A stretch of DNA of 64,000 nt from Clostridium rhizosphaerae (GCF_016765585.1 NZ_JAESWC010000001.1:372001-436000), one strand, 5' to 3'; counted from the first letter of the stretch, positions 1 to 9,038 are shown. Notes: generated by a model from the letters alone, not told the origin. Numbers and translations: made by a program.

Positions 1-1126
1 TAGAGCCAAATGCCATGTGAGAAGCGCTTATATCTCTTCCTGCCAGCATTAGATTGCCAATATTCTTTGAGTATATTGATCTGTAGGGTATTGTATATAA
101 ATCTTCCATCATAATAAAATCATTTGGTTCTCTTCTTGTTCTTATTCCTCCTACAGTATGCATATCCATAGGCCACCCGCCATAAGCAATGGCATCTTCA
201 AATATTCTTCCTGCAAACAGATCCTGTTCCCTAAGAATATAATCTCCAACTATTCTTCTGCTTTCTCTTTTTCCTGGCAAAAAGCCTACCCAGTCAAGAG
301 CAAAATTATCTGCGTTGTGATGTCCTGAGTTTTTGATATGATCCCATACACCATATACAGCCTTTAAGAGTTCATCTCTTATTTGCTCTCCATCCTGTAT
401 AACCTCCAGATTATCTCCACCAATTTCAATCCACCAATATCCGCTGTTTATTTCATGATGTTCTCTGTAGGCCAAATCTTCCTCTTTATAAGTATTAGCC
501 CACTCTGGTTTTACAAAGTCTACTTTTTTACCCATATCTATAGCTGTAAACAGCAAAGTGTTCCCCATAGTATGATTATCCGGCTCATCTGGAGCATATT
601 TTTCTCCAAATACTTTTTTACCTTCCCTTCCAGACATGTATTCAGCTCCAGATAAATAGGCAATAGTACCATCACCTGTAGCATCTATAAACACTTGTCC
701 ATTAAGCTGAAACACTTTTTCTGTAGTTAATTGTTCTCCGATAACACTTACAATTTTATCTTCCTCTTTAATTAAGCTTGTAATATGAGTATTTAAATAT
801 AAATCAAGGTTTTCTTGAAATCTTGTTTTTTCCCATAGTATTGTATCTAATATTGAAAAAGAGTTGCTTCTATTGACTCTTTTGTTGTCTAATAAAATTT
901 CTTCTATTATTCCGGTCTCTCTGGCATTTTGCCTAAAACCATGATAATCTGCCCCGCATATATGCATTCTTATTTCAGAGCTTGCATTGCCTCCTAGTAC
1001 AGGCCTATTGTTTACAAGAGCAGTTTTTGCTCCTTCTCTGGCACTGGCTATGGCTGCACATACACCAGCCATACCTCCTCCAATGACTATTACTTCATAA
1101 TCCTTAATTTTATTTTTCTTATCCAT
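1..1126 (-). CDS. FAD-dependent oxidoreductase (FAD_oxidored family), 3' end beyond window
   Basis: The reading frame runs leftward from an ATG at 1126 and is open to the window edge, so only the first 375 or so residues are seen. The N-terminus (MDKKNKIKDYEVIVIGGGMA) holds a Rossmann GxGxxG-type dinucleotide site (GGGMAGVCAA), followed by an LGGNASSEIRMHICGADYHG stretch typical of FAD_oxidored (PF12831) proteins and a second FAD-contact segment (FIDATGDGTIAYLSGAEY). The start is set by AAAGGAG 6-11 nt upstream. It is the last visible gene of the leftward sugar ABC operon, so a role in oxidising or releasing the imported sugar is inferred; the substrate cannot be read from sequence. The ribosome site lies at the 3' end of a structured repeat (1132-1218). 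Confidence 0.85.
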   Translation of the reverse strand, partial: MDKKNKIKDYEVIVIGGGMAGVCAAIASAREGAKTALVNNRPVLGGNASSEIRMHICGADYHGFRQNARETGIIEEILLDNKRVNRSNSFSILDTILWEKTRFQENLDLYLNTHITSLIKEEDKIVSVIGEQLTTEKVFQLNGQVFIDATGDGTIAYLSGAEYMSGREGKKVFGEKYAPDEPDNHTMGNTLLFTAIDMGKKVDFVKPEWANTYKEEDLAYREHHEINSGYWWIEIGGDNLEVIQDGEQIRDELLKAVYGVWDHIKNSGHHNADNFALDWVGFLPGKRESRRIVGDYILREQDLFAGRIFEDAIAYGGWPMDMHTVGGIRTRREPNDFIMMEDLYTIPYRSIYSKNIGNLMLAGRDISASHMAFGS

Positions 1127-1131
1127 TTTTT

Positions 1132-1218
1132 CTCCTTTCAGTCAAAACACTGGTTAGTTTATAACGCTCGTTCACACTCGCAAACTACCCGTACAAGATC
1201 ATTTAGATCTTGTACCTC
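1132..1218 (-). repeat. Structured intra-operon repeat, copy A
   Basis: Read on the minus strand, this starts with GAGGTACAAGATC-TAAAT-GATCTTGTAC, a perfect hairpin. It continues as GGGTAGTTTGCGAGTG...AAACTAACCAGTG and ends at AAAGGAG, the ribosome site of the FAD oxidoreductase. It fills the whole gap between the permease stop (1225) and the next start (1126). The architecture matches copies at 9906-10254 and 52950-53039 with different but still self-complementary stems. Confidence 0.8.
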
Positions 1219-1224
1219 GCAATT

Positions 1225-2079
1225 TTAACCTTTTACTGAACCAGAAGTGATTCCTTGAATAAAGTATCTTTGCAGGAATATGAAAATGAGCGCCACAGGT
1301 ATGGATACAAATATTGAAGCCGCCATCATATTAGACCAGTTGTTTTGGAATTCTCCCATATAAGTTAGTGATAGCCCTGGTGCTAAGGTTCTTTTTGACG
1401 CTGAAGTAACAAGAGTCAATGAATATAAAAGGTCATTCCAACTCCATACAAATCCATATATTGCAGTAGATATTATCCCAGGCACTACAAGTGGAAATAT
1501 AATCTTATGCATTATAGTCATTCTTGAGGCCCCATCAATGTTGCCTGATTCTATTAAGGAATCGGGAATTTCATCAAAATAGGATTTTAGTGTAAGAGTC
1601 CCCATTGGCAAGGTAAAGGTTACAAAAGATAAAATTAGTGATATATAATTATCCAACAGGTTAAACCGACGCATTACAGTGTAGATTGTAAGGAGCAGCA
1701 CCGCAAAAGGAAACATCTGCGCTGTCATTACAAGCATCATGAAGGACTTTCTTCCTCTGTAACGAAACTTCGAAAAACTGTAACCTGCATAAGTGCATAG
1801 CGCTGTAGTTATAAATGAACTGAGAAAAGATACAAACAAACTGTTTTTAAGGTATGTTAATATTCTTTTATCTGTAATTACCTGTTTGAAATTTTCAAAA
1901 GTTATATGAGCAGGAATTATACTTGGGTTAACATTGAACGCATCCTTTGCAGGCTTTAAGGCAGTTATGATTATCCAGTACAGTGGGAACAGTACAAATA
2001 ATCCTACTACAACTAAGGAAATCGTAAAGAAAATCTTAAACCCTGTGCTTTTACTGTCAAACAACTTATTTTCTGGCAT
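1225..2079 (-). CDS. Carbohydrate ABC transporter permease (MalG type)
   Basis: This 284-residue inner-membrane protein has about six hydrophobic segments. The cytoplasmic EAA-like loop (SLIESGNIDGASRMTIMHKI, about residues 177-196) ends in FPLVVPG and contacts the ATPase subunit. Family knowledge places it in the CUT1 sugar importers (MalG/AraQ/LacG type). GGAGGGACTACT precedes the ATG. It lies 13 nt downstream of the partner permease, in the order binding protein, permease, permease. No ATPase gene is in the window. CUT1 systems often share one MsmK-type ATPase encoded elsewhere, which is the likely arrangement here. The sugar is unknown. Confidence 0.92.
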   Translation of the reverse strand: MPENKLFDSKSTGFKIFFTISLVVVGLFVLFPLYWIIITALKPAKDAFNVNPSIIPAHITFENFKQVITDKRILTYLKNSLFVSFLSSFITTALCTYAGYSFSKFRYRGRKSFMMLVMTAQMFPFAVLLLTIYTVMRRFNLLDNYISLILSFVTFTLPMGTLTLKSYFDEIPDSLIESGNIDGASRMTIMHKIIFPLVVPGIISTAIYGFVWSWNDLLYSLTLVTSASKRTLAPGLSLTYMGEFQNNWSNMMAASIFVSIPVALIFIFLQRYFIQGITSGSVKG

Positions 2080-2092
2080 AGTAGTCCCTCCT

Positions 2093-3010
2093 TTACTTTT
2101 CTCCCTGCATTTTTAGGTATAAGAACATAAATACTGATAATATGGCAACCCATATGGTTCCCATTGCAGATGCTCTCCCCAAGTTCCAGTTTTGGAATGC
2201 AGTTCTGTATACTTCTACTGATAGTGTAGTTGTTGATATTCCTGGTCCTCCTGTAGTCATAACCCATATAATATCAAAGTGCTGAAGTCCTGCTATAATA
2301 CCTAAAAGTAAAATAAAGAATATTATATTTTTCATAGATGGAAGAACTATTTTAGTAAACACTTTAAAGTTTGTTGCACCATCTATTCTTGCCGCTTCAA
2401 CAATATCATAGGATATTCCTTTTAATCCACCTATGAGAAGAGCCATAAACCAAGGCATGTACTGCCAGGTTCTTGCTATTATAACCGCCATCATTGAAAA
2501 CTTTGGATCCGCAAGCCATGTAATATTTTCTTTTATTAATCCCGTACTTCTCAGTACATAGTTTAAAACTCCAAATTGGCCGTGGAATATCCACATCCAT
2601 AAAAAACCTATAGCTGTTCCAGGTATTATCCAATTAACAAGAGTAATACCTCTTAAAATTTCTGATCCTCTGAAGCCTTGGTTTAGCACTATTGCCCATA
2701 TAAATCCAAGCACAAAGGACAAAAGAGTGGTTCCAAAAACAAATATAAACGTATTTATAAGTATTTTGGTGAAGTTAGGATCAGAAAGAATCTTCCTGAA
2801 GTTATCTAATCCAATAAAGCTCTTTTGTGTAGTTAGCATCCCAGCCTTATAAAAGCTATGTGAAACTGATGATACAAAGGGATATAAAACTATTATAGAA
2901 AATACAATTATAGCTGGAAGTACTAACAGAAAGCCAAATTGGCTGTCTGTTAGTCTATTCTTTTTTATTTGTTCATCAGTTTTATTTTTTACAAATAAAT
3001 TTGATTGCAT
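2093..3010 (-). CDS. Carbohydrate ABC transporter permease (MalF/UgpA type)
   Basis: This 305-residue integral membrane permease carries the EAA motif EAARIDGATNFKVFTKIVLP at about residues 211-230, which docks the ATP-binding subunit. The N-terminus has a charged cytoplasmic tail (KNKTDEQIKKNRLTDSQ) before the first membrane helix, as is common for the longer partner of a CUT1 pair. AAGGGGTGACTAT precedes the ATG. It sits 12 nt downstream of the binding-protein gene and 13 nt upstream of the second permease, so it is almost certainly co-transcribed and acts as a heterodimer with that permease. Confidence 0.92.
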   Translation of the reverse strand: MQSNLFVKNKTDEQIKKNRLTDSQFGFLLVLPAIIVFSIIVLYPFVSSVSHSFYKAGMLTTQKSFIGLDNFRKILSDPNFTKILINTFIFVFGTTLLSFVLGFIWAIVLNQGFRGSEILRGITLVNWIIPGTAIGFLWMWIFHGQFGVLNYVLRSTGLIKENITWLADPKFSMMAVIIARTWQYMPWFMALLIGGLKGISYDIVEAARIDGATNFKVFTKIVLPSMKNIIFFILLLGIIAGLQHFDIIWVMTTGGPGISTTTLSVEVYRTAFQNWNLGRASAMGTIWVAILSVFMFLYLKMQGEK

Positions 3011-3022
3011 ATAGTCACCCCT

Positions 3023-4312
3023 TTAGTTGATGTTCTGTTGAAGTCTGTTTTGAGCATCCTCCAATGCCTTCTTAGGAGTTTTTGTTCCGAGTAAAGTATT
3101 TTGAATTTCTTCAGTAACTATAGTTGCTAACTGGCTGTCATTCTCATACTTTTGAGTTTCAGCCTTCTTACCTGTTTCTGTTATTTTTAGCCATTCACTT
3201 GACCACTTGTTATTTTTAACTTTATCATCATTGATAGCCGATTTTATTACTGGAACTGAGCCTGTAGCATCAAAATATTTTAATGAAGTATCTTTACTAA
3301 TCAAATATTTTATAAAGTCTCCAGCCTTTGCTTTATCTTTAGCGCTTTTAAATATAACTAATTGATGTCCCCATAATGTAGACTGTGGCTTATCTCCTGC
3401 CTTTAAAACTGGTCTTGCCATAGGTTGTATTGTAGCATCTAACTTATCTGCAGCAACACCGTTACTCTTAGCGATACCTCTTGCTAGTATTGCGTCATCA
3501 TAGAAAGCAACTTTGTTTTGAGCAAATAACTGTCTTGCATCAAATCTTGTTAAATCCATTGCTATATAGCCTTTATCTTTTAACCCTTTATACCAAGTTA
3601 AAGCTTTTTCGTTTGCCTCGCTATTTATAGCAACTTTTCCATCTTCACTTATATATTGACCACCAAAAGTCCAAAACCAAGCATTAACATCCTTTGATAT
3701 ACTTCCAGCTTCTTTAGTTGCAGCTGCGTAAGGAATTATGTTTTTGTCGTATTCTTTTATCTTCTTAAGAGCCGCTTCAAATTCATCTACAGTCTCAGGA
3801 ACCTTAGTAACTCCTGCATTCTTTAGTATTGTAGGATTATAAACCATACCTATAGATGCTTGAGTCCAAGGCACTGCAAGCTGCTTTCCGCCTATATTAC
3901 CAGACTTTAAAGCTGCTTCTGAAACATTTTCCTTCATCCAGTCTGCACCTAATACCTCATTTAAGTCCACTAGCACATCCATCTTTGCGAGTGTTGATAG
4001 CCAAGCCATATCAACCTGAGCTACATCGAGGTCTTGATTACTTTGAGTTCTTATTATGAGCTGCTGAAGTGTATTAGCCCAAGGCCATCCTACCCAGGAA
4101 ATCTCAGCCTTATCCGTTGAAGTATTATAAGTGCTTATCATATCCTTTATTATTCCTTTATTTGCTTCTTCTTCGCCTGTCCAGCCTGCCCAAACTAACT
4201 TAGTCTTTTCTGCCGGCTTATTGCTTGCTTCATTTGTCTTACTTGAACAACCAACACCAGCAAGCATGCTAAGTACTAAAAGACCTGAAACTAAAATTTT
4301 AACTTTTTTCAT
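3023..4312 (-). CDS. Extracellular sugar-binding lipoprotein of ABC transporter
   Basis: This 429-residue family-1 extracellular solute-binding protein begins with a lipoprotein signal (MKKVKILVSG, then LAGVGC), with the lipidated Cys at about residue 22. Bulk features such as VPWTQASIGMVYNPTILKNA and LWGHQLVIFKSAKDKAKAGD are typical of type 1 sugar-binding proteins. It would be anchored on the outer face of the membrane and deliver a mono- or oligosaccharide to the two permeases downstream. GGAGGGGTAAA precedes the ATG. As the promoter-proximal gene, it probably has a catabolite operator upstream (4370-4383). Confidence 0.93.
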   Translation of the reverse strand: MKKVKILVSGLLVLSMLAGVGCSSKTNEASNKPAEKTKLVWAGWTGEEEANKGIIKDMISTYNTSTDKAEISWVGWPWANTLQQLIIRTQSNQDLDVAQVDMAWLSTLAKMDVLVDLNEVLGADWMKENVSEAALKSGNIGGKQLAVPWTQASIGMVYNPTILKNAGVTKVPETVDEFEAALKKIKEYDKNIIPYAAATKEAGSISKDVNAWFWTFGGQYISEDGKVAINSEANEKALTWYKGLKDKGYIAMDLTRFDARQLFAQNKVAFYDDAILARGIAKSNGVAADKLDATIQPMARPVLKAGDKPQSTLWGHQLVIFKSAKDKAKAGDFIKYLISKDTSLKYFDATGSVPVIKSAINDDKVKNNKWSSEWLKITETGKKAETQKYENDSQLATIVTEEIQNTLLGTKTPKKALEDAQNRLQQNIN

Positions 4313-4369
4313 TTTACCCCTCCATAAGCTTTATATATTTATAAGCCCTAATCACTTGACTAAGCTTAT

Positions 4370-4383
4370 TGTAAATGTTTACT
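4370..4383 (-). promoter_or_regulatory. cre-like / LacI-type operator upstream of sugar ABC operon
   Basis: TGTAAATGTTTACT is near-palindromic and matches the CcpA cre consensus TGWAARCGYTWWCA except at two positions. It lies 58 nt upstream of the binding-protein start. Carbon-catabolite control, or control by a dedicated LacI-family regulator, would suit a sugar importer. A direct repeat GGTACT (4399 and 4417) lies further upstream. Confidence 0.45.
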
Positions 4384-4594
4384 TAGCCAAATTAAATGGT
4401 ACTACTTTTCTAACTTGGTACTGCAATTTTAACATAATACAAAAAAATATACTTTTAAAAATAAAAAGTATACTTTTTTATCTTCAAAGTCATGTTTTAT
4501 TATCTATAACTAAAAAACAGCAGAGGAGGTTAAAAACTTATTTCAAAAGCATTTCAATAGGGTTTACGTGAAGATATAAATTAAGAAGGATAGC

Positions 4595-4822
4595 ATTAAA
4601 ATATTTAAATATTTGTCAGATAAATCAAGATTGTTGATAATAAGCAACCTGAAGGAAAGCCCTTTGTATGTAGAACTATTATCAGAAAAAGAAGTTAATA
4701 TAATTATTGCTGATTTCCATGATGACTTTTGTACTATTAGAAGAGAAATGATTGCATTTAATATATTAGAAAGGCATAATAATATTTATAAGTTGGTAAA
4801 TAAAGAAGGGGAAAGCATATAA
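4595..4822 (+). pseudogene. ArsR/DUF2087 regulator remnant with internal deletion
   Basis: The 75-codon frame reads IKIFKYLSDKSRLLIISNLK, then ESPLYVELL, then SEKEVNIIIADFHDDFCTIR and REMIAF. The first part resembles helix 1-2 of an ArsR winged-helix domain. The second is the C-terminal half of DUF2087. In full-length ArsR-DUF2087 fusions (about 180 residues by my recollection) over 100 residues separate these parts. The two pieces are joined in frame at a Ser-Glu shared by both sides, so an internal deletion is inferred. The start is unclear: ATT at 4595 has AAGAAGGA before it, and TTG at 4613 is an alternative. It precedes the DJ-1 gene by 16 nt. Confidence 0.6.
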
Positions 4823-4838
4823 AAATGGGGGGATTTTA

Positions 4839-5414
4839 ATGAAAAGAATTTTTGTGTTTATATATGATGATATGGCAGATTTTGAAATAACGTTTATTAC
4901 TCACTTGTTAGGAGCAGATTTATCTATGGAAATAGTAACTATTTCCTATGAGGACAAATTAATAAGAAGTAAATCAGGGGTTATTTATAAGCCTTCAAAA
5001 CTAATAAAAAATGTCTTGGAGGAAGATGCTGACGGGCTAATAATTCCAGGTGGTTGGAATGGTGAAATAAGGCCAGAATTAATAGAGCTTATTCAAAACA
5101 TAAATTCCAAGGGTAATCTATTAGGAGCTATTTGCGCAGGTCCAAGATTTTTAGCCAAAGCTGGGGTTTTGGATAGTGTAAGCTATACTACATCAATTGT
5201 TAACTGGACAGAAACACATAAGAAGGATTTTATGGAGGAGGATCCCTTCCCAAGACAGAATTTTATTTTAGATAGAGTAATTAGAGACAGCAATATTATA
5301 ACAGCCCAAGGTACTGCATTCATTGATTTTGCAATTGAAATAGTTGATTGGTTTGGTGGATTTGATGATGAAGAAGATAAAAACGCCTTTACAAAGGTCA
5401 TTAAAGGCATATGA
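4839..5414 (+). CDS. DJ-1/PfpI family protein
   Basis: This 191-residue cytoplasmic protein has the class I glutamine-amidotransferase-like fold of the DJ-1/PfpI superfamily. The nucleophile elbow GAICAGPRFLAKAG places the reactive Cys at residue 99. GLIIPGGWNG (66-75) forms the preceding strand-loop, and the acidic residue paired with the Cys is likely among the early Asp/Glu residues. Functions in this family include glyoxalase III/deglycase, chaperone and protease activity; sequence alone does not choose. GGGGGGATTTTA precedes the ATG. It follows the ArsR/DUF2087 remnant, its probable former regulator. Confidence 0.88.
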   Translation: MKRIFVFIYDDMADFEITFITHLLGADLSMEIVTISYEDKLIRSKSGVIYKPSKLIKNVLEEDADGLIIPGGWNGEIRPELIELIQNINSKGNLLGAICAGPRFLAKAGVLDSVSYTTSIVNWTETHKKDFMEEDPFPRQNFILDRVIRDSNIITAQGTAFIDFAIEIVDWFGGFDDEEDKNAFTKVIKGI

Positions 5415-5439
5415 TAGATAAGAAAGTATAATTTAGAAA

Positions 5440-5492
5440 AGTAGAGAGTGTAATAGGCCAAATGCATAAAGCCCCTATATACACTCTTTCTA
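5440..5492. terminator. Bidirectional hairpin terminator
   Basis: Arms GAGAGTGTAATAGG and CCTATATACACTCTTTC form a long stem between the convergent DJ-1 gene and the kinase gene. T-rich sequence follows on the plus strand. Confidence 0.6.
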
Positions 5493-5499
5493 TAATAAA

Positions 5500-6483
5500 T
5501 TAAATTGGCATTGCAAATGTATCTTTTCTCTTATTTAATAAATTCTCTAATTTAATTCTTAAACTTTCCATCCAATCAGGTTCGTTGTTCCACTTTTCTT
5601 CTGCAGAGCGAAGTATTCGAACATATCCAAATAAATTAACATATCTTCTGAAAACAGGCAATAATTCTAGCATTTCATCAGAAACAGCGTACTCCAAGCG
5701 GTAACCCCTAATAAACTCATTTACCGAAGATTCTACTTGATCTTCCGGCATATCTTCTTTTATGCTATCTAATGATTGCTCGATATCCAATGCATACCAA
5801 TGATACATGGCATCATCAAAGTCTATAGGATTATAGGTTTCTGTGAGTTCATTATAAAATACGTTGTCAGGCTCAAAATCATAATGTACAAGTCCAAAGT
5901 TCTCTTTTGTTGCCGGTAGTCTTGAAAAATAAGTTCTAAGTATAGATAACTCGTTTTTAGCAGCAGTTTCATTTGGAAAGTTTGATAATACATCTTCCAT
6001 CCAGCACGCTGCTTCTTTCCAGTCATTACGTTTATTATTTACCGGGCTGAATTCACTGCTTAGTTTATGCAATCTTCCTAAGGCTTTACCTAAGCCAAAG
6101 ATTAAATCCTTTGTAAGTGACATTTCTGCTATTTGTTTACCGGATGCTTTTTTAAATGCAACAGCATAGAATGTTCCCCAAGGTGTGTCTACTACTTCAA
6201 GTTCATTGCCGGCTTTAGATAATATAGTGTCAACTGCAGGATAGCCATTATCCCTTAAATAGCTCAAAAATTCAAGTTCAGCAAGTATTTTTTCCATTGG
6301 CTTTTCTTCAGCAGGTGTAAATCTAAGAAAAAAAGCTTCACCTTGATTCTTACACCAATAAACTGCATTTGATGAAATTCTATAATACTTTAAAAGGTTA
6401 GGGTCATCATAATCATACTCCCAATTTTTGAGTATCATTTGAGCTAAATCTTTATTATCAAATAAATATTTTAATTTTAACAT
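5500..6483 (-). CDS. Aminoglycoside phosphotransferase-like kinase (APH/ChoK family)
   Basis: This 327-residue protein kinase-like phosphotransferase has the catalytic loop LVHYDFEPDNVFYN (HxDxxxxN) followed by the metal-binding NPIDFDDA segment. An N-lobe glycine/lysine region (YRISSNAVYWCKNQGEAFFL) resembles spectinomycin/fructosamine kinase-type APH proteins. It would transfer phosphate from ATP to a small hydroxylated or amino substrate in the cytoplasm; the substrate is not predictable. The ATG at 6483 has AAGAGGTTATATGG upstream and fits better than an in-frame ATG 27 codons further upstream. It is monocistronic, with a terminator after it. Confidence 0.8.
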   Translation of the reverse strand: MLKLKYLFDNKDLAQMILKNWEYDYDDPNLLKYYRISSNAVYWCKNQGEAFFLRFTPAEEKPMEKILAELEFLSYLRDNGYPAVDTILSKAGNELEVVDTPWGTFYAVAFKKASGKQIAEMSLTKDLIFGLGKALGRLHKLSSEFSPVNNKRNDWKEAACWMEDVLSNFPNETAAKNELSILRTYFSRLPATKENFGLVHYDFEPDNVFYNELTETYNPIDFDDAMYHWYALDIEQSLDSIKEDMPEDQVESSVNEFIRGYRLEYAVSDEMLELLPVFRRYVNLFGYVRILRSAEEKWNNEPDWMESLRIKLENLLNKRKDTFAMPI

Positions 6484-7025
6484 CCATATAACCTCTTTCC
6501 TTATTGGTTTACTATTGAAATCTCCTTTTCTATAGAAAGATATATACAATGCAATAAAGTCCATGCATTAATGCACTAGAACTTTTACATTGTATATAAT
6601 TTTAAAGATTAATTTGAGTTTGAAATAAAGTTATACGAAGTTATGAATTATCATTATCCTAAATTCATTTGTTAAAACTATTGATATAAAAAGTATATAA
6701 AAATACCACAGCAAGATTAACCTACTGTGGTATACCTAATATTCGGACATAAAAAAATACACGATAACCTGTACCGTGAATTCTAATACTAACTATTAAG
6801 GTCGAAAGGTTAAATCAAAATTGTTCAAAAGGCACACTAAATAAAGAGTATACTAAGTACTCGTAAAAAATCCTTTTGAACCCATATGCAATTATTTTAA
6901 AATCACCTCATATAACTTTTGCATAAAAAAATTCACTCCTTTCGCCTAAAATCTACCATTAAACCTTAACCGTAATATACCATATGGTTACTAAAAATGC
7001 AATGTTAGCAATGAATATAAAATTA
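6484..7025. other. Intergenic region without a gene
   Basis: I find no coding sequence here. It holds a minus-strand terminator (6696-6733) and an inverted repeat with perfect 10-bp arms GTTCAAAAGG/CCTTTTGAAC (6823-6832 and 6872-6881) enclosing a smaller GAGTA/TACTC hairpin. The inverted repeat could be an RNA structure or a relic of a mobile element end. Confidence 0.5.
6696..6733 (-). terminator. Rho-independent terminator downstream of DUF2200 gene
   Basis: On the minus strand a 9-bp stem ATACCACAG/CTGTGGTAT is followed by a T-run. It lies about 290 nt past the DUF2200 stop, with no gene between. Confidence 0.6.
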
Positions 7026-7376
7026 TTATTTCCGCAAAATCTTATCCATAGCTTTTCCCTTTGCCAGTTCATCGATTAGCTTATCCAAATAGCGAATTTC
7101 CCGCATAATTGGTTCTTCAATATCTTCCACTCTAACACCGCAGATCACACCTTTGATCAATGCCCTCGAAGGATTCAGCTTAGGAGCTTCAGCAAAGAAG
7201 TTCTCATAGTCTGTCTGTTTTTTAAGCTGTGCTTCTAACTCTTCCTGACTATATCCTGTCAACCAACGGATGATTTCATCCACTTCTGATTTTGTACGTC
7301 CTTTTTTCTCCGCCTTCGCAACTAAAAGGGGATAGACACTTGCTACACTCATTTTATAGACATTATGTTTACTCAT
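7026..7376 (-). CDS. DUF2200 domain-containing protein
   Basis: This 116-residue protein matches the whole-length DUF2200 family: [20 protein letters not shown] at the N-terminus, [20 protein letters not shown] in the middle and [20 protein letters not shown] near the end. The family is small and of unknown function, and no catalytic motif is evident. GGGTGTATA lies before the ATG. The gene stands alone, leftward, and its base composition is somewhat less AT-rich than its neighbours, which would fit recent transfer. Confidence 0.85.
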   Translation of the reverse strand: MSKHNVYKMSVASVYPLLVAKAEKKGRTKSEVDEIIRWLTGYSQEELEAQLKKQTDYENFFAEAPKLNPSRALIKGVICGVRVEDIEEPIMREIRYLDKLIDELAKGKAMDKILRK

Positions 7377-7440
7377 TATACACCCTCGCTTATGTGATTT
7401 TCTTTATTATATCACTAAAAATAGTCGTAGCAAACGAAAG

Positions 7441-7806
7441 TTAACTTGCCGCCCTCTTATCCCATACAAAAGAAATTATACTTCCAACTAAATAACATAT
7501 AATATCTTTTATATCAAATGAAGAACCTGCAATTGTTGAAACTACTTTATTGTTTTGCAGATGAATCAGATTTAGAATATGAAAATACTGTATCACTTCT
7601 ACCATTGAAGCAAATAAAAACAAGTATAAGGGTAAATATGTTATTGGTGTTTTTATAAAGGCTTTTATAAATGTGTACATTAAAATAACAACCAAAATAT
7701 CTCCAATATATGGCCTGATAATCTTATCTTTTATAAAAAGTGCAATAATTACTTCTGTTATAAATAAAATAATAAACCACACCATGTATTTAATATTGAT
7801 TTTCAT
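7441..7806 (-). CDS. DUF2809 family membrane protein
   Basis: This 121-residue protein has four hydrophobic segments. The motifs IRPYIGDILVVILMYTFIKA and EVIQYFHILNLIHLQNN, with a C-terminal GSSFDIKDIICYLVG, are typical of DUF2809 (YjgA-like small membrane proteins, function unknown). GGGGAAAAAATTTT precedes the ATG. It lies just downstream of phzF on the same strand with a 23-nt gap, so the two may be co-transcribed. Confidence 0.8.
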   Translation of the reverse strand: MKINIKYMVWFIILFITEVIIALFIKDKIIRPYIGDILVVILMYTFIKAFIKTPITYLPLYLFLFASMVEVIQYFHILNLIHLQNNKVVSTIAGSSFDIKDIICYLVGSIISFVWDKRAAS

Positions 7807-7829
7807 AAAATTTTTTCCCCTTTGTCAAT

Positions 7830-8741
7830 TCAATCTTCTATGGTTAGCTCCGATTTGAATGCAATTACTGCACTTCCAGAAATCTTAACTTCTACAGGCT
7901 CTTTATTTTCAATTTTAACTTCAACTTCAATAATTCCTGGGCGCTTTATGGCTTTACCCTGCTTAGCTTTGAATTTAAATATAGAATTATCATGGCGAAC
8001 AAGCTTGTGATGAACAAGATATGCACCTAAAGGGCCATTTGCGTTGCCGGTTACAGGATCTTCATTGATACCAATTGCAGGTGCAAACATTCTCCCATGT
8101 ACTAAAATATCCTTATTCTCAGCATCCACTGTAAAAACATAATATCCATTACATTCAATATCCTTGCTCAGCTTAGAAAGCGCATCGTAATTCGGCTGCA
8201 ATGCATTTAAAGTTTCAATACTTTTTATACCGATCATAACCTTAGAGTGACCCGTTGACACTATCTGAATTTCATAGTTTTCCAGTAAATCATTATGTTT
8301 TATATTAAGGGCATCCAAAAGTTTTTCTTTGTTTGTTCCATCAATAATACTGCCAAATTCAATTTTTCCCTGGGTCATAACAATTTTGTAATCGTCATTT
8401 TCCTTTATTATATTAACCGGCAAAATACCGGCACCCGTTTTATGATAAACCGTTGTAGTACCAAAATTATTTTCAACAGCACGCGCATAATGGGCAGCAA
8501 TGGTAGCATGTCCGCAAATGGGCACCTCTTTTGTTGGACTAAAAAAGCGTACATGAACATCATACTCATTGCTATCTGAAGAAAATATAAAAGCAGTCTC
8601 TGAGTTGTTAAGTTCTCTGGCAATTTTCTGCATTTCATAATCAGTTAGGCCATCTGCATTCGTTATTACCCCTGCTGGGTTCCCTGCAAATTTCTCTTTT
8701 GTAAAAGAATCAATTTGATACAAACTATATTTTCTTGTCAT
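7830..8741 (-). CDS. PhzF-family epimerase/isomerase
   Basis: This 303-residue PhzF-like protein starts KYSLYQIDSFTKEKFAGNPA, with the family signature GNPAGV and the catalytic Glu in NNSETAFIF at about residue 47. ICGHATIAAHYA and the C-terminal DPVTGNANGPLGAYL are the other conserved blocks. The family has two mirror-image diaminopimelate-epimerase-like domains and catalyses proton shifts or isomerisations. Most members outside phenazine clusters have no known substrate, and no phenazine genes occur here. GGAGAAAAATC precedes the ATG. Confidence 0.9.
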   Translation of the reverse strand: MTRKYSLYQIDSFTKEKFAGNPAGVITNADGLTDYEMQKIARELNNSETAFIFSSDSNEYDVHVRFFSPTKEVPICGHATIAAHYARAVENNFGTTTVYHKTGAGILPVNIIKENDDYKIVMTQGKIEFGSIIDGTNKEKLLDALNIKHNDLLENYEIQIVSTGHSKVMIGIKSIETLNALQPNYDALSKLSKDIECNGYYVFTVDAENKDILVHGRMFAPAIGINEDPVTGNANGPLGAYLVHHKLVRHDNSIFKFKAKQGKAIKRPGIIEVEVKIENKEPVEVKISGSAVIAFKSELTIED

Positions 8742-9038
8742 GATTTTTCTCCTAACTATATTAAATTATAGATTAGCCTCTATTTTTATTTATGACAAAT
8801 AGTATCTAGATATTATATTTTAATTATAGTTTTCCTTGAATCTTCACACAAGTACGAAATTGGCAATCAGATACTTGCGACCTGTATGCACATTTATCTT
8901 CTCCTTTTGTTTCAATTTGTTATAAATATACGAAAGAAGATGTGTATTTATATATAGAATTAAACTTTTTATCATAACAGGCAAGGTATCCAAGCTTTAA
9001 TTATTTTAATATGAAAATTTTAGATAGGAGATGATAAT

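Noticed and set aside
4131-4571. A 146-codon rightward open frame
   Set aside because: Its first part lies antisense to the sugar-binding lipoprotein gene, and it has no ribosome site or recognisable domain.
6823-6881. Insertion-sequence end or known riboswitch
   Set aside because: Only a 10-bp inverted repeat is present; no transposase relic or conserved aptamer core was found.
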